Assembly: GCA_026182355.1 (NCBI GenBank)
Contig: JAPFBL010000035.1
Location: forward strand, 186,001 to 250,000
DNA length: 64,000 bases
Reading direction: 5' to 3'
From: Hermatobates lingyangjiaoensis
Taxonomy: Eukaryota; Arthropoda; Insecta; Hemiptera; Hermatobatidae
Position 1 is the first letter of the stretch. The number at the start of each line of letters is the position of its first letter. The position numbers and the translations under genes are program-made. Below, piece after piece: positions 23,310-34,939 of the stretch. A model generated the notes under the pieces. The model saw only the letters and a list, made by a program, of their open reading frames with translations, was not told the origin of the DNA and made no database searches.

Positions 23310-26300
23310 CTGAAACAATTTACAAATAATTCATTTTATAAATTAAGTGCTTTTTAAGTAAATTAGCTTAATTTCTTCATTATAAAAAATTAGAAAGTAA
23401 GTAATAAATTCTTTTAAGGAGTGAATGCACGTTGTAATGTAGCAAGTACATATTTATAACAGGATAACTATTAAACAGAAAATAAAAAAAATGGTCAAAC
23501 TGTCCAGTCAATAATACAGTTAATATGAAAGATTCAGAATATATACATCATTGTCTTTATAAGTGCACCAGGTTTTCTAGGCATAATGCGCATATTATAT
23601 TATCGTTCTGTACTTATGACTTCAGCCATATTGAATTTATAATTTAGTTCGTTGAATTTATCTTCTACATACCTCTACAGATTATGTCCTCATATAACGA
23701 TGCTAATAATTTCTTTTCTTATATCTATTGACATGTTATTACACACATTAAAAATAAATCTGCTGTCTGAGAAATATTGAACCACTTATCCTATAACACC
23801 TAATGCTTTCTGTTGGTAATTTTTGACCAGCAAGTGTACAAGGCGAGAGTACCCTACTCGAAATCATGATGGTTTCAACCAAGGCTTTCTTTTATGATCA
23901 CTTGGAAGCCCACTATTAAATTTTCTTTGAGGAATACTGTATCTGGTAATATATAATCAAATCTGATATGTTTAGTTCTATTATATTTTTGAACATTTAA
24001 TTTCCGACAGAGGTATTTCATTTCCAAACAGTTTCAGTTGACTGTAGATGGCCTCTTTCTAGATAAACATGTCTAAATGGATTCCGGATTAATAACTTTT
24101 CTATACAGTATCTAGGACAGTTGGTCATCAATTCAGTTATTCTGAGACTGATTTATCTTTGTAGTTTATTTGAACTTGTTCAGTCAACTTTTTCATTAAC
24201 TCGTGGATACAATGAATATAATGTAATTGTTAAATTACTGGTGCAACAGAACCAGTTTAGGGTAAAATAGTAGATATACGATATAAATCCCACGTAGTAA
24301 TACATTCTGAAGTCGTTGAATTAATGCATCTATGTATTAGTGCTGATTACAAATTATTAGTCGTTCAAATTGATTACTTAAGTATAAAATTATACTAAGA
24401 CTTATATAAGGTTTGTGTGATAAACTTGACTAAAATTATTTCACTTAAAGCGTAAATATATAGTGTCAATCTTATTTAATTTTTGTTAATTTAAACGGAT
24501 TCATATGTATTGATTTTTTTATCAGGTGTTTCTGGTATTGTGGTTTTTAAGATGATGTTAAATGATTTAAAGAATGTTTTAAGTTTAAGCAAAAGACAAA
24601 GAGTTTGTTTAAAGTTTACTATAGTCGCAATTGGCTTGAGTGAGTTATATCGGATAGGGAGTTTAAAGACAGGTGAAGGAATTGGGCGGATTACGGGTGA
24701 TAGGAGAGGAGAAGGGCACGGCAAAACTCTAATCTGAAAATAAATCCCCTTTTCTAGTAAAACTGAGGGTTAAGCATGAAGGAGGGGGGGGGTGGTGGTC
24801 TTCAATCTGGAAGAGGTGGGTCCTACTGGTGGTGTAAATCACACTGAGGCATAAGGAGGTGTGATAGAGGGAGGGGCGGGAGGAATTGAATATTAAGAAA
24901 AGAAGGGCAAGAAAGAGAAGCTGATTCTATATGTGTCCAATATGCAGCTTGCCAGCCCATTTCTCTTATAAAACATATCGCAAATAGCCCACTGGCCGCC
25001 TGTTCCACACAGGCCCCAATGTGTTGACTCGACCTTTCCAACGCTTCCCTCCACTCCACAGCTCTATTTCTTTCAATAAACCCAGCATAACTCACTATCA
25101 TATTCCTCCACCTCATTCTAACACACTCTAACTCAACTCCCATTTATATCACTAACTACCTTTAGCACTAATATATTATTCAAACATCTATTGTATAAAG
25201 AAATTGAAAAATAAAAAGAATAGTAAATATTATGCTATTTTCTATCGTAATTAATTTCCTAGGCGAATCTTTTTTAAATATTTCTACTTGAATAGCTAAT
25301 TAATCAGGTAAGTTTAAAAGAGTTTAAATGTTTGGTAAAGCTATCTTGGAGATGTCCGAAATTCTAGAAGTTTTATTCTAGTGTACTAATTTTATGTGGA
25401 TGCTTTATATAAAATCTGGTGAAAGTAATGATGAATGAACAAATAAAATGAATGTGCTTCCCCCAGGGGTCGTGACAGTTTACTTCCTCGTACGTACTGA
25501 TCTAGTTAATTAATTTGAAAATTTTCAAACCTCTTATTTTTGGGCTTTCCCAACCTCAGAAGAAATTAATATTTTAAAAATATTGAGGAATAAATTGATA
25601 CTACTATGATACTATCAATGATATCTATTGATTGCTACATTTCTCGACTTGCCTGTAATGAAGATAAAAACTTGACTACCCATCCAAATCTAATTGATCG
25701 GAAACTAAATGTAACTCCAAACCTTTCCCAATCCCCTGAGTCCCATTAGCTTCCTATCTGAGATAAATATGATGACCTGATGACCTCTGAATTACACAGT
25801 ACCTCGGGCAATGCAAAGCCTCATCACTATACGACCACGAATACGACTCTTTTCCCTGACAGACTGACGTCCCCATTCTTGATAACGTTTAATAACCTAA
25901 ACAAAAACAGCAGGATAAGAATTTAGCAGCAGTGGTTCTCTGGTATGAAACTGCTAATTATAACGTGCCTTGCTGTGCATGGATATAATCGTTGGCCATT
26001 GGTCGTTGATCTTTTTTGAGGACAAGAGTAGGAGTGTATAGGTCTAACTGAGAGTAATTCCCATCGAGTCTACTTTGTGGGCTCTCACAGCTGTCCCAAC
26101 TGAAACGGACCACGTCTCCGATTAATAAACTACTCTCCGATTTGCTTCTACTGGTTAAAATCAATGACAATTTGAAACTAGAAAATATTTCTAATTATAT
26201 GATATTTGTAAATGACTAAAAAAAAAAAATTTAGTTTTGGAGTGATTTATAATGAATATCATTCCAATAATTGGAATTTATTCATTCAGTAATTGGTTGA

Positions 26301-27532
26301 ACATTATTTCTACAACACAAGTTTTGAGGCAATAGTCGGTCATGTCCCTGTCAAGATAATAACAGAATAAACCACTATAATAGTAAGGCCCAGGAAAATC
26401 AGAAAGTGATTCAGGACTTCTGCAGTAAAAAAGGTAAGCTAAACACACTCCAGTATTTATGTACACTTGACAAGTAGCCAAATATCTATACAATACCATC
26501 ACAAACATACTTATGCGTTGTAACTCCGGACAATATATCCATATTTTTTTTATTTTAAATCTTTTTTGAACATACGATTTTTAAATTAGGGTTTAGATAA
26601 ATGTAATGTAATGTAATAAATGTAATGAACTATAGAATAAAGCACTAGCTTCCTATACTGTTCTGAGTCCTGAGATCTGAGTGTGGTCTAGTGAAAATTT
26701 TAGTTCGAAAAAACAAAACTTGGAACATCAGTCATGCCACTAGAGTCTATATGTGGAAAATGTGGAACCTTACCCACGACATATACCATCGATCTCGAGT
26801 TTATAAGGTGTCAGATTATTGGTAAAGATCCGTAATTTAAGAAATTTACTTAATACAACATTTAGGACTACTTGTATAAAATAATCTCGGTTACATGGAT
26901 CACCCATAACTATTATGGTCGGTGTTAGTATGTAAATCTTACTCTTTTAAAACAACACTAAAGGTCAAAACTTATAAGTGTGGGCGATGGAAGAAAGAAG
27001 GATACTCTTGTTAATGGTGCAAACTGTCCCAATAAGTAGTTTCTATTTAAGATTAAATTCATGTCTTCAAGAAAAGAATCAAAGCAACAGTATCACAAGA
27101 GACAATACAGAGGAGTTAGATAAACCCCTGCACTCCGAGATCAGCACGTGAGTACTCCATGATGCTATAGGAGTTCCTAGTTTAAGAGTTTATTTTTGAT
27201 TTTTCTTCATTTTTTAGTTAGTTGTTCTTTGGAAAGCATTGGACAGTACTTAAAAGAAGAATTGGAAAGCCTTCAGAAATGTTTCATTTTTTTATGGATA
27301 TTTTGAAAATTTCTTTGATATTTCTTAATTTAGTTTTAAATAAACCCTATGAATCCAATAGGTTAAGCCTAGTTTTATCAATTTAATTTTCTTAGTTTTC
27401 CTTCCTAATCAACTTTGAATATATTGGTAATTGGTATTTAATACTTCAGAGGTAATTTTACAAATACATGCAAAAATATAATACATATAAAAAATAAAGA
27501 TATATATTTATAAAGCTTAACTAAAAGTTTAC
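23310..27532 (-). other. Intron of the haem peroxidase gene
   Basis: It lies between two in-phase exons with GT...AG borders on the minus strand. Contents are AT-rich sequence plus a GC-richer block at 24640-25140. That block has a 106-codon minus frame without homology that I recognise. Frames at 25958-26170 and 26278-26508 also look non-coding. Confidence 0.8.
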
Positions 27533-27703
27533 CTTTAGTTTCTGCAGTCATTGTCAAATCATGGTCAACCAGTTGCCCCCAAACAGGAAACATAAGTGAC
27601 GTCGAATGATCCAAGCGCGGACTGTCTGAATGAATGGTGGCGGAGATTTGTCTTGGATTGGGCAGCTTAAAGCCATCCTTGCTTTTCCTCGGTTCAGAAA
27701 TTC
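27533..27703 (-). CDS. Animal haem peroxidase, internal exon with the distal-histidine motif
   Basis: This 171-bp exon has an acceptor (AATTTTTCAG) before 27703 and a donor (AAAG|GTAAAC) after 27533. It encodes ISEPRKSKDGFKLPNPR, then SATIHSD, then MFPVWGQLVDHDLTMTAETK. These match the peroxidase signature 'G..LPsPR.vS..vH.D ... WGQ.lDHDlt.t.E'; the His in VDHD is the distal catalytic residue and the adjacent Asp is the usual haem ester-link and calcium-binding position. It enters in phase 1 and leaves in phase 1 (G|AA, giving Glu with the next exon). Upstream exons (the CNN...P.WG segment) were not recognised; the flanking intron probably runs through the Helentron and beyond. Confidence 0.92.
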
Positions 27704-27932
27704 CTGAAAAATTAATAAAGAATTGTTAGATTGTAAAGAAGTCCATTCATATTATCTGGGTATAAAGTATTCCATGACCTTTACATCTGCCCCATTCCCC
27801 ATTGGTTGTTCCACTGCCAGGAACGAATGAAGAGATAACAAAAGAACATCTCGGATAAACTGGAAATTGAACTATAATTTTAAAACTAAAACCCATATTT
27901 AGAATTCAGAGTCATATATATTATTGTATAAA

Positions 27933-29200
27933 TCTCTATATTATATAAAGTTCGTGAGTTTGCTTTTTTGTTTGTTTGTTTGTTTGTTTGTTCACCCATT
28001 TTCCGTGAAGATAGAGACTTGAAAATAAATATATAGTATTTACTACCTGAATAATGTTAAATAAAAGAAAATCATCACTACATTCCCAAATTGGAGCCAA
28101 GGCAGCAAGTGTCTTGCGTGCTCACCGAGACAGTAGTGCAAATGTATTATATATAAGTGTAACAAACAATTTTTTTTTAATTTATATTTTCGTAATATAA
28201 ACACTGGTAATAAACTAAAGTCATGGAACCAGGATAGCTCACTGACTTGCCTGCTCACCGATGACAGTAGCACAAATATATTAAAAATAAATGTAACAAA
28301 AAAAATTTTGAATTTAAAATTTGAATAATATAAACAATGGTAATAAAGTAAAGGCATCGATGCAGAGTAGCCCACAGGCTTGCCTGCTCGCCGATGACAG
28401 TGCCACAAATATATTAAAAATATGTGTAACCAAAAAAATTTTGAATTTAAAATTTGAGTAATATAAACAATGGTAATAAAGTAAAGACATGGATCCAGAG
28501 TAGCCAGTCACTTGCGTGCTCGCCGATGATAGAAGTGAAAATCTATTATATATAAATGTAACAAAAAAAAAAATTAAAATTCGCGAAATATAAACACTGG
28601 TAATAAAATAAAGGCATGGAGCTAGAGTAGCCCATAAGTTTGCGTGCTCGCTGATGACAGTACTGCAAATGTATTATAAATAAATGTAACAAATATGTAA
28701 TAAACTACTACATTAGAGGTTAACAATGAATAATTTTAGAAACAAACTTGAACACAACTGTCAGAAAAAATACGAATGTTATAATATAATATAATACGAA
28801 ATTATAAGGTAATCTTATAAACACACATTCCTTTCATTAATGTTATTTTATGTTAGGTAAATAAATTGAATATTTCATTCTACAAGTTTTGTTTGTTTTA
28901 AGTATATTTCATTGTGTATATGACTTGAATTGATGTTTTGTTTATTTATATTATAGAATAAATTATTTGTGTTTACTTTTAAATGATTTTTATTTTGCTA
29001 AATATACTTACTGTGTATATATCTTGAATCATGTTAAGAATACTATATCAAAAGCTTGGGCCATATAAGAACCTGTTCCCATGTCTTAATAACAAGAAAC
29101 AACAATTAAAATTATCCCTGTTAGCCGTCTTCAGTGAATTAATTTCAATAAATATTGCTATAATTTCTGAGTGACACAAAGGGTCACGGGTAGTCTAGTA
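27933..29200 (+). mobile_element. Helentron-like (Helitron2-type) non-autonomous element
   Basis: The 5' end reads TCTCTATATTATATAAA followed by a (TTTG)n stretch and cacccattttccgtgaag. The 3' end is GGGTCACGGGTAGTCTAGTA. An AT-rich TCTATATA start, a GTTTGTTTGTTTG stretch and a terminus ending in ...CTAGTA are typical of Helentron-derived non-autonomous elements, which often carry internal tandem repeats, as here. There is no Rep/helicase coding. It lies next to the peroxidase exon, on its upstream side. Exact ends are estimates. Confidence 0.55.
28080..28690. repeat. Tandem repeat, about 125-bp unit, five copies
   Basis: Each unit carries gtgctcaccgatgacagt, atataaatgtaacaaa, an AT run, tataaacactggtaataaa and aaggcatgga. 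The copies are 75-90% alike by eye. Minus-strand frames of 121 and 65 codons through them contain repeated YYHCLYYSNFKFKIF, an artefact of the repeat. Confidence 0.85.
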
Positions 29201-32200
29201 TGTTATAAATATAGAAATGGACAGTCTCCACTTTTTTTTTTTTTTTTTTTTTATTTATTTTACATAGTCACAACAATGCAAATGTACATTACCAGTGACA
29301 ATGATGAAGGAAATATGTACATTACACATGGAGGCAGGAGGGAAGAAATAATTCAGTAATTATACTTCCTGGCGTGAGAAATGTCTCCACTTGAAATTGT
29401 TTTATTAACATTGGAAACAATTTCAAACATGTGGTGTTCTCCTTTAAGTTGAATAATAATATTATGGATATTCATAATAGTCTGATGTAAAAACTCTCTC
29501 AAATGGCCTCAAATGTTTAAATATCAGAACAGGCATTCTAGCTATACTACTTGATGCTACAAAACACATCACAATGTGCAATACACGCTTCAGAGTGGAA
29601 TTTAATGGAACATTAGCTCTATCGAAATGGAGTAGGCAATTTAATTTTCTTAATTACAAACTTTTAAAAACATTATTGAAAGAAGAATAATTAGCCGTTA
29701 ACAAGGAACTTGTAAAGAATAATCGTTTCATAATAAAATTATTGTAAATTATTAATTAGATTCATTGTTGTTTAACAATTTTAATTAAATTTAGATTAAT
29801 TAGCAATTTAATTAATGTTGAAGTTTATCTTGATTGTTTGAGATATAAAAAAAATAGGCAATTATTATCAAAATCAAGTGATTTCAAGAAGAAGCAATTA
29901 TTTTAACGATCAGTTATAAGGAGGAGTTTAAAAATTAAATATCTTACTCCTGTATTCAAGTTGAATTCTAACAAGATTATTTGTTTTCCATTAAGGAAAT
30001 AACTATTATTTATTTTATCAAGAATTTCGTTATGTTTTTTTTAATACAATTTTAATGGTGATATATTATTGTAATATAATTATAGATGTGATAAAATTAA
30101 GAGGAAAGAAATTCAGAAATGTGAATAAGATGTTTCGACTAAAATAACTCTGTCATCTGCTTTGATTCTCTTTCACTGGATCCCAGTGAATATATTGGGT
30201 TAATAACAAATTAACAATGAATAATTTTAGAAACAAACTTGAACACAACTGTCAGATTGTGTTCAAATTTGACAGAATCAAATTTGAACATTGATTGTTC
30301 AAAATTGTGTAAATGTTTTACATTTATTATATGAGGAATAACTCTTATAATGAGTACTTCCCTCATATGTTCCAGTCAGCCTTCTATAGAAGTAAAATTT
30401 GTATTAAGCAAACTTAAAATTTGTGTAGTTAAACGTTCAGAACACTATGTTAGTGTCGATTTGATTTAAGTGTGTTAACTTTGGTCCCTAGGTGTTGCTC
30501 GGAAATCTTCGACCACAGTTTAATTGCCTTCGAAAGTGTTAAGTAATGTGGTTGGATGCAAACAATTCTACAAACAGGTAAGTTGCCGCCGCTCCAGAGG
30601 GAGTCGGAGCTAGAAAAGTCCCTCCCTCCCCAAGGGGATCAGCGGAAGCGACCAGGCGTAAGGATCGCAGGGGACGGGAATCCACGGCGAGGAGTTAGCG
30701 CGCATATTTACGTCTAACCCCTTAACTGTTCCCTGTAATTGTCTTTGAACTGAACATAATTGTCGTAGCAGTCTCTCATAATGGATGTAGAAAGTTATCC
30801 AATAAGGCTGCTTTTCTCTCCACCCCCCCCCCCTCCCATCCCCTTCAAACATCAATTATTAATAGCCTATATTCCATTCTAGCATCCAACCATAATGGAA
30901 TTATTCCTCAACAGTCAATCATCTTCCATTTTTTATGTCTCTCCTTTATTACAAACCCTAACCAAACAATGTCTGTAATTACCAACAAAGTTTTTGAATT
31001 AATAAATGGCAACCTTTTATTCGCGGCCAAGCTGACTTGCCCCCATTCTTCATTCAATACAATGCTTCTCTTATTTCACGCAATCATCTCCTTAATAAAT
31101 TATTCAACTTGAATTTCATAGTTTTAAATTTCGAATTATAAAAAATCAAATAGGTGCTTTTGTGAATATTGTAACATGATGAAAAATATTGAAAAAGAAA
31201 TGAAAAGAAAATCATAATCATTGATGATTTAATTTCATTTAAAAATTTTTTCAAATGTCTAAAATACTTGAAAATGAACGAAGTTACAAAAAAATGAATA
31301 ATTAAGGAAAAAAAGTTGAAATTCGTAATATATAAATCCATTTGTTGGTTTTTAGACATATCATTTGTGTTTAATTGCTGATTGTTGTAAGATTTTTACA
31401 TAACTTTAATAAAAGTATAGCAGGCATGAAAATTATAACTCAGGAATTTGACTGATTTATATTTTTGATGTCCCCCAAATACCTTTTTTGACGTTTTTAC
31501 AATTATGTGTGTTTTTGTGTGAGTGGGTGTGTATATAAAGATTGTTGCCATGTTTCAGGCCTCACCGTTTAATGCATCATTTCATATTTTATCCAAAAAT
31601 GGCTTCTGCAGTGGAGATGTGCCCTGTTGTTTTTTGGTAATGGGAAAGTTACTTTTTAGTTCAAAATATGATTGTATAAAACATTATTTTTCCTAAACTA
31701 TGAACTCTACAATGTTAAAAATTTGAGACTGTTATCAAGCTGATACAATCAATAACTGAAATAAAACTCAATTTATAAAACAGCTAGGAAGGTATTTATT
31801 GCAATAAAATGTACAAATTTTTACTTATGATCTATTTTGAAAGCTTGTGGTCACTATGTCAGAGTATGTTACATGCCACACTCGTAATGGAATTATATGA
31901 AAAAAATTATCACCATTTACGAGAATGAGCTGAGTACATTTTGTTAAAAATATAGAGATGTATTTTTTGCTAAATTGTTAACTAAGGGAAATTACATTTT
32001 GTGAAAAAAATGTGCCTAAAAGTATTGCTATGAAAATAATTTAAAGAAATTCTGATTGCAACAAAAGGTAATATAACTCTTAAAACGGAAAACTGAATTT
32101 GAAATAACGAGCAACTTGCTGAACTTGTTAGATTTGTTTATTGTGACTTATATCTATTTTTACCAGAATTGCTAATTAATTGTTTAAAAATGAAATTTGA

Positions 32201-32980
32201 ACATATCTTAATGAATTCATATGGTGTTTTATATATGAACTTTTATTTCTTAAAGCTATAAAATCAACTACTTTTTTTTATGTTTTTCAGTTTATGATGG
32301 ATGGCTGTCTTACAAATGGTTGCAATTAGCCTAAATATTCAATATTTTATTAATTTTTAAGTGTAGACATATAGTTTTTATTCTGTTTAAGAACTCCGTT
32401 ATTTTTGGGTAAGATTAAAGCATGGGTTAGGACCTTTTTCGTTTATTATGACAAAGCGACTACTAATTTTAAGTAATTTCTCTGGTGATTCAATATGCTT
32501 AAAATCTTGGATTAGATATTGCTTTTCTAAGCAATTTTTTACGAATATTTTATGATTATAAGTATTGAAAGAGTAATGTTACTCTAAAAATAACCATGAA
32601 AAGTTTTTGTAAATAAGTATCTCTTTAAGGGGCACCACACCTGTCCTATCTGAAGGACAATTCAACAGAGTCAGTTCCAAAAAGGTTAGTTAACAAAATA
32701 GGAAGGGCCTTATTTTTAAAGAAATCATTTTGTTCTGGTTCATTTAAGGAGCAATTAACATACCTTCGAATCCAGTGAATCAGGACAAAATATAAATGTT
32801 TTAATCTAAGAACTATGGTAAGTATTACAATAATCTAACGCAAGAATAATGATAAGTTAGTATAAAATCTTTCTCAACTGAAAATGTCACTGCTCTCAGG
32901 AAGGTTAGTTGCGGACGACCTTCTGGATGCTCTAATTGATACAGAATTTTAGATGGAAGGATATGGAGATGACCTTGCTT
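29201..32980. other. No gene recognised; GC-rich spot at 30580-30700
   Basis: A consensus donor CAG|GTAAGT lies at 30577-30585 (plus strand), followed directly by a CpG-containing block (gccgccgctccagaggg ... gttagcgcgcat). A non-coding first exon and promoter is possible but unsupported. The rest is AT-rich, with a recurring stretch (gaaaactgaa-ttggaataa / gacaacttgctg) at about 11080, 32090 and 33530 suggesting an unidentified repeat. Confidence 0.4.
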
Positions 32981-32984
32981 ATTA

Positions 32985-33796
32985 TGAAAAAAGTAATAAT
33001 TGATAGTACTGTCTTTGAACTTCTGTTTCATACTCTCTAAACTGTAGATATAAGAGAAAGTATAAATAAGTTTAGAACAGTCATTATTCTTTTCTCAAGA
33101 AGAAAAAAGCAAATTTCAAAGACCAATTTTTGAAAATTCTGAACTTGAACTCTGTGATGTACTCAAATAACTTGGAATCCATTTAAGTCCATTAAAATGA
33201 AATCTAACAAGTACAGCAAGTTGTCCATTATTCCAAGTTCAGTTTTTAGTGCTTAGACCTAAAAGAGAGCTATATTACCTTATGTTTTAATCAGGAATTC
33301 TATAAATTATTTTCATAGCCATGTATGAGTTGCATTGGCTACAGCTCTCATGGTAATAATAAGAGCAACATATCAGATTTTTTTAGATCAATGTTTAAAG
33401 GATACAACCACGATAAAAAAAAAATGAAATCATTAAATTAATTATCTATGTGTTTAATAATATTTAACAGAATTTGATATTGATAATATTTAACAGAATT
33501 GTAATATAGCTCTCTTTCAGGTCTAAGCACTAAAAACTGAACTTGGAATAATGGACAACTTTCTGTACTTGTTAGATTTCATTTTAATGGACTTAAATGG
33601 ATTCCAAGTTATTTGAGTACATCACAGAGTTCAAGTTCAGAATTTACAAAAATTGGTCTTTGAAATTTGCTTTCTTTCTTCTTGAGAAAAGAATAATCAC
33701 TGTTCTAAACTTATTTATACTTTCTCTTATATCTACAGTTTAGAGAGTATGAAACAGAAGTTCAAAGACAGTACTATCAATTATTACTTTTCTACA
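32985..33796. repeat. Inverted repeat with arms of about 290 bp
   Basis: The left arm (about 32985-33275) is the near-identical reverse complement of the right arm (about 33505-33796), around a 230 bp AT-rich spacer. Landmarks are tactgtctttgaacttctg versus cagaagttcaaagacagta. An (AC)n tract and then (AT)n follow the right arm. No reverse transcriptase or hammerhead-like motif was seen, so the family is unknown. Confidence 0.85.
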
Positions 33797-33800
33797 TGAT

Positions 33801-33803
<3 letters not shown>

Positions 33804-33841
<38 letters not shown>
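33804..33841. repeat. (AC)n microsatellite
   Basis: About 38 bases of AC at the outer edge of the foldback, followed by an (AT)n tract at 33878-33911. Confidence 0.95.
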
Positions 33842-33844
<3 letters not shown>

Positions 33845-33872
33845 TATCTTCCTAAATAAGGATTTCGTTGAG

Positions 33873-33914
<42 letters not shown>

Positions 33915-33924
33915 CTTTTCGTAG

Positions 33925-34196
33925 AAGACAAATGGGAGTATCAATTAAAATAAATTCAATTTCCGTATCAGATAATAGACGAAATCAACACCCAACCACC
34001 ACAAAAAACAATAATAGAAAGGTAAAAGGAGTTTACTGCAAAGTGAGGCTCATGTTTTCTGTCAATAACCTTATTTCACAGAGGGACTGTGCAACCTCTA
34101 TAACCATTGGCGGAATAACAAAGGCTTCGCTGAGCAGCGGGCAACTGGGACCGCACGCATGGACCTACTAACTCTCCTATTGGTCAGCATTTCAAC

Positions 34197-34198
<2 letters not shown>
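33925..34198 (+). repeat. Diverged single copy of the 637-bp array unit (partial)
   Basis: Shares ccaaccaccacaaaaa, aaagtgaggct-atgttttct, agagggactgtgcaacctct and gagcagcgggcaactggga with the array at 52034-55384, at roughly 80% identity. Bordered by (AT)n on both sides. The reading frame is kept for about 45 codons, with one in-frame 3-base length difference, before a 2-base deletion. It lacks the TATA/hammerhead-like part. Confidence 0.75.
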
Positions 34199-34231
<33 letters not shown>

Positions 34232-34292
34232 ATAAATTACCAATACTAATACCAAAAATACTAAAATGAGATAACATCTACCATTTTTTTCT

Positions 34293-34321
34293 CAACAATT
34301 TCGATAATATGCCGCCTTCAG
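34293..34321 (-). ncRNA. Hammerhead-like motif relic (AATT family)
   Basis: Minus strand CTGAAGG, stem II largely lost, GAAATTGTT, with stem I CTC/GAG kept. A degenerate copy. Confidence 0.3.
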
Positions 34322-34630
34322 GAGTAATGAAGAATACGAAAGCATGAATGAGCAAAAATATTCAATGTAGCAATGTAACAAAGGAATATTCATTGTAGCC
34401 AACACAGCAATCTTAAAACGAGAGGAGTTATTTATTTATTTTATTTATTTTTATTTATTTATTTGTCGTGTTGAGTTATTGATCAAAAGATTTTTTTATT
34501 CATTAGAGATTTATCCTTTTTTGACGTTTGTTTAAATTGTTTAAGAACTTTCCTTTTTCCTGACGGCGAACTATAGTTCAAATATCCAACTTAGTAAGTG
34601 TTTTGTTCTGTTGGGTTTTCCATGCATTGG

Positions 34631-34633
<3 letters not shown>

Positions 34634-34678
<45 letters not shown>
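34634..34678. repeat. (AT)n microsatellite
   Basis: About 45 bases of TA directly preceding an AATT-family foldback. Confidence 0.95.
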
Positions 34679-34680
<2 letters not shown>

Positions 34681-34773
34681 ACTTAAAATTCGAAAAAACG
34701 ATCCAAACTGGACGCAAATCAGTTCACAAACGAAGAAAAGCAACACACAGAGAAAGAGACACACTTACAAACT

Positions 34774-34799
34774 CAAATTTTCGGATGATCCGTCTTCAG
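34774..34799 (-). ncRNA. Hammerhead-like motif, AATT type
   Basis: Minus strand: CTGAAGA, extra C, stem II GGAT-C-ATCC, GAAA, palindrome AATT, U at the cleavage position. Stem I in this arm is broken on the 5' side (TTTC for CTC). Confidence 0.55.
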
Positions 34800-34830
34800 G
34801 AAAAAAGAGAGACATTTCTTCTCTTTTCTC

Positions 34831-34855
34831 CTGAAGACGGATCATCCGAAAATTT
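34831..34855 (+). ncRNA. Hammerhead-like motif, AATT type
   Basis: CTGAAGA, extra C, stem II GGAT-C-ATCC, GAAA, palindrome AATT, U17, with a 3-bp stem I (CTC before, GAG after). All consensus core bases are present. Confidence 0.6.
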
Positions 34856-34939
34856 GAGTTTGTAAGTGTGTCTCTTTCTCTGTGTGTTGCTTTTCTTCGT
34901 TTGTGAACTGATATATATATATATATATATATAAATATC

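Larger units (their letters stand above)
34681..34910. repeat. Foldback PLE terminal fragment (AATT family)
   Basis: Left arm 34721-34800 and right arm about 34829-34908 are near-identical reverse complements around a 28-base loop. (AT)n tracts border both ends. Each arm ends inward in a complete hammerhead-like motif. Confidence 0.85.

Noticed and set aside
30110..30170. Minus-strand CAGATGAC...GTCGAAACAT as a further hammerhead motif
   Set aside because: Stem II and the palindrome do not pair convincingly and U4 is not consensus.
30480..30700. CAG|GTAAGT donor next to a CpG-rich block, possible 5' exon on plus strand
   Set aside because: No coding sequence, no acceptor or downstream exon recognised.
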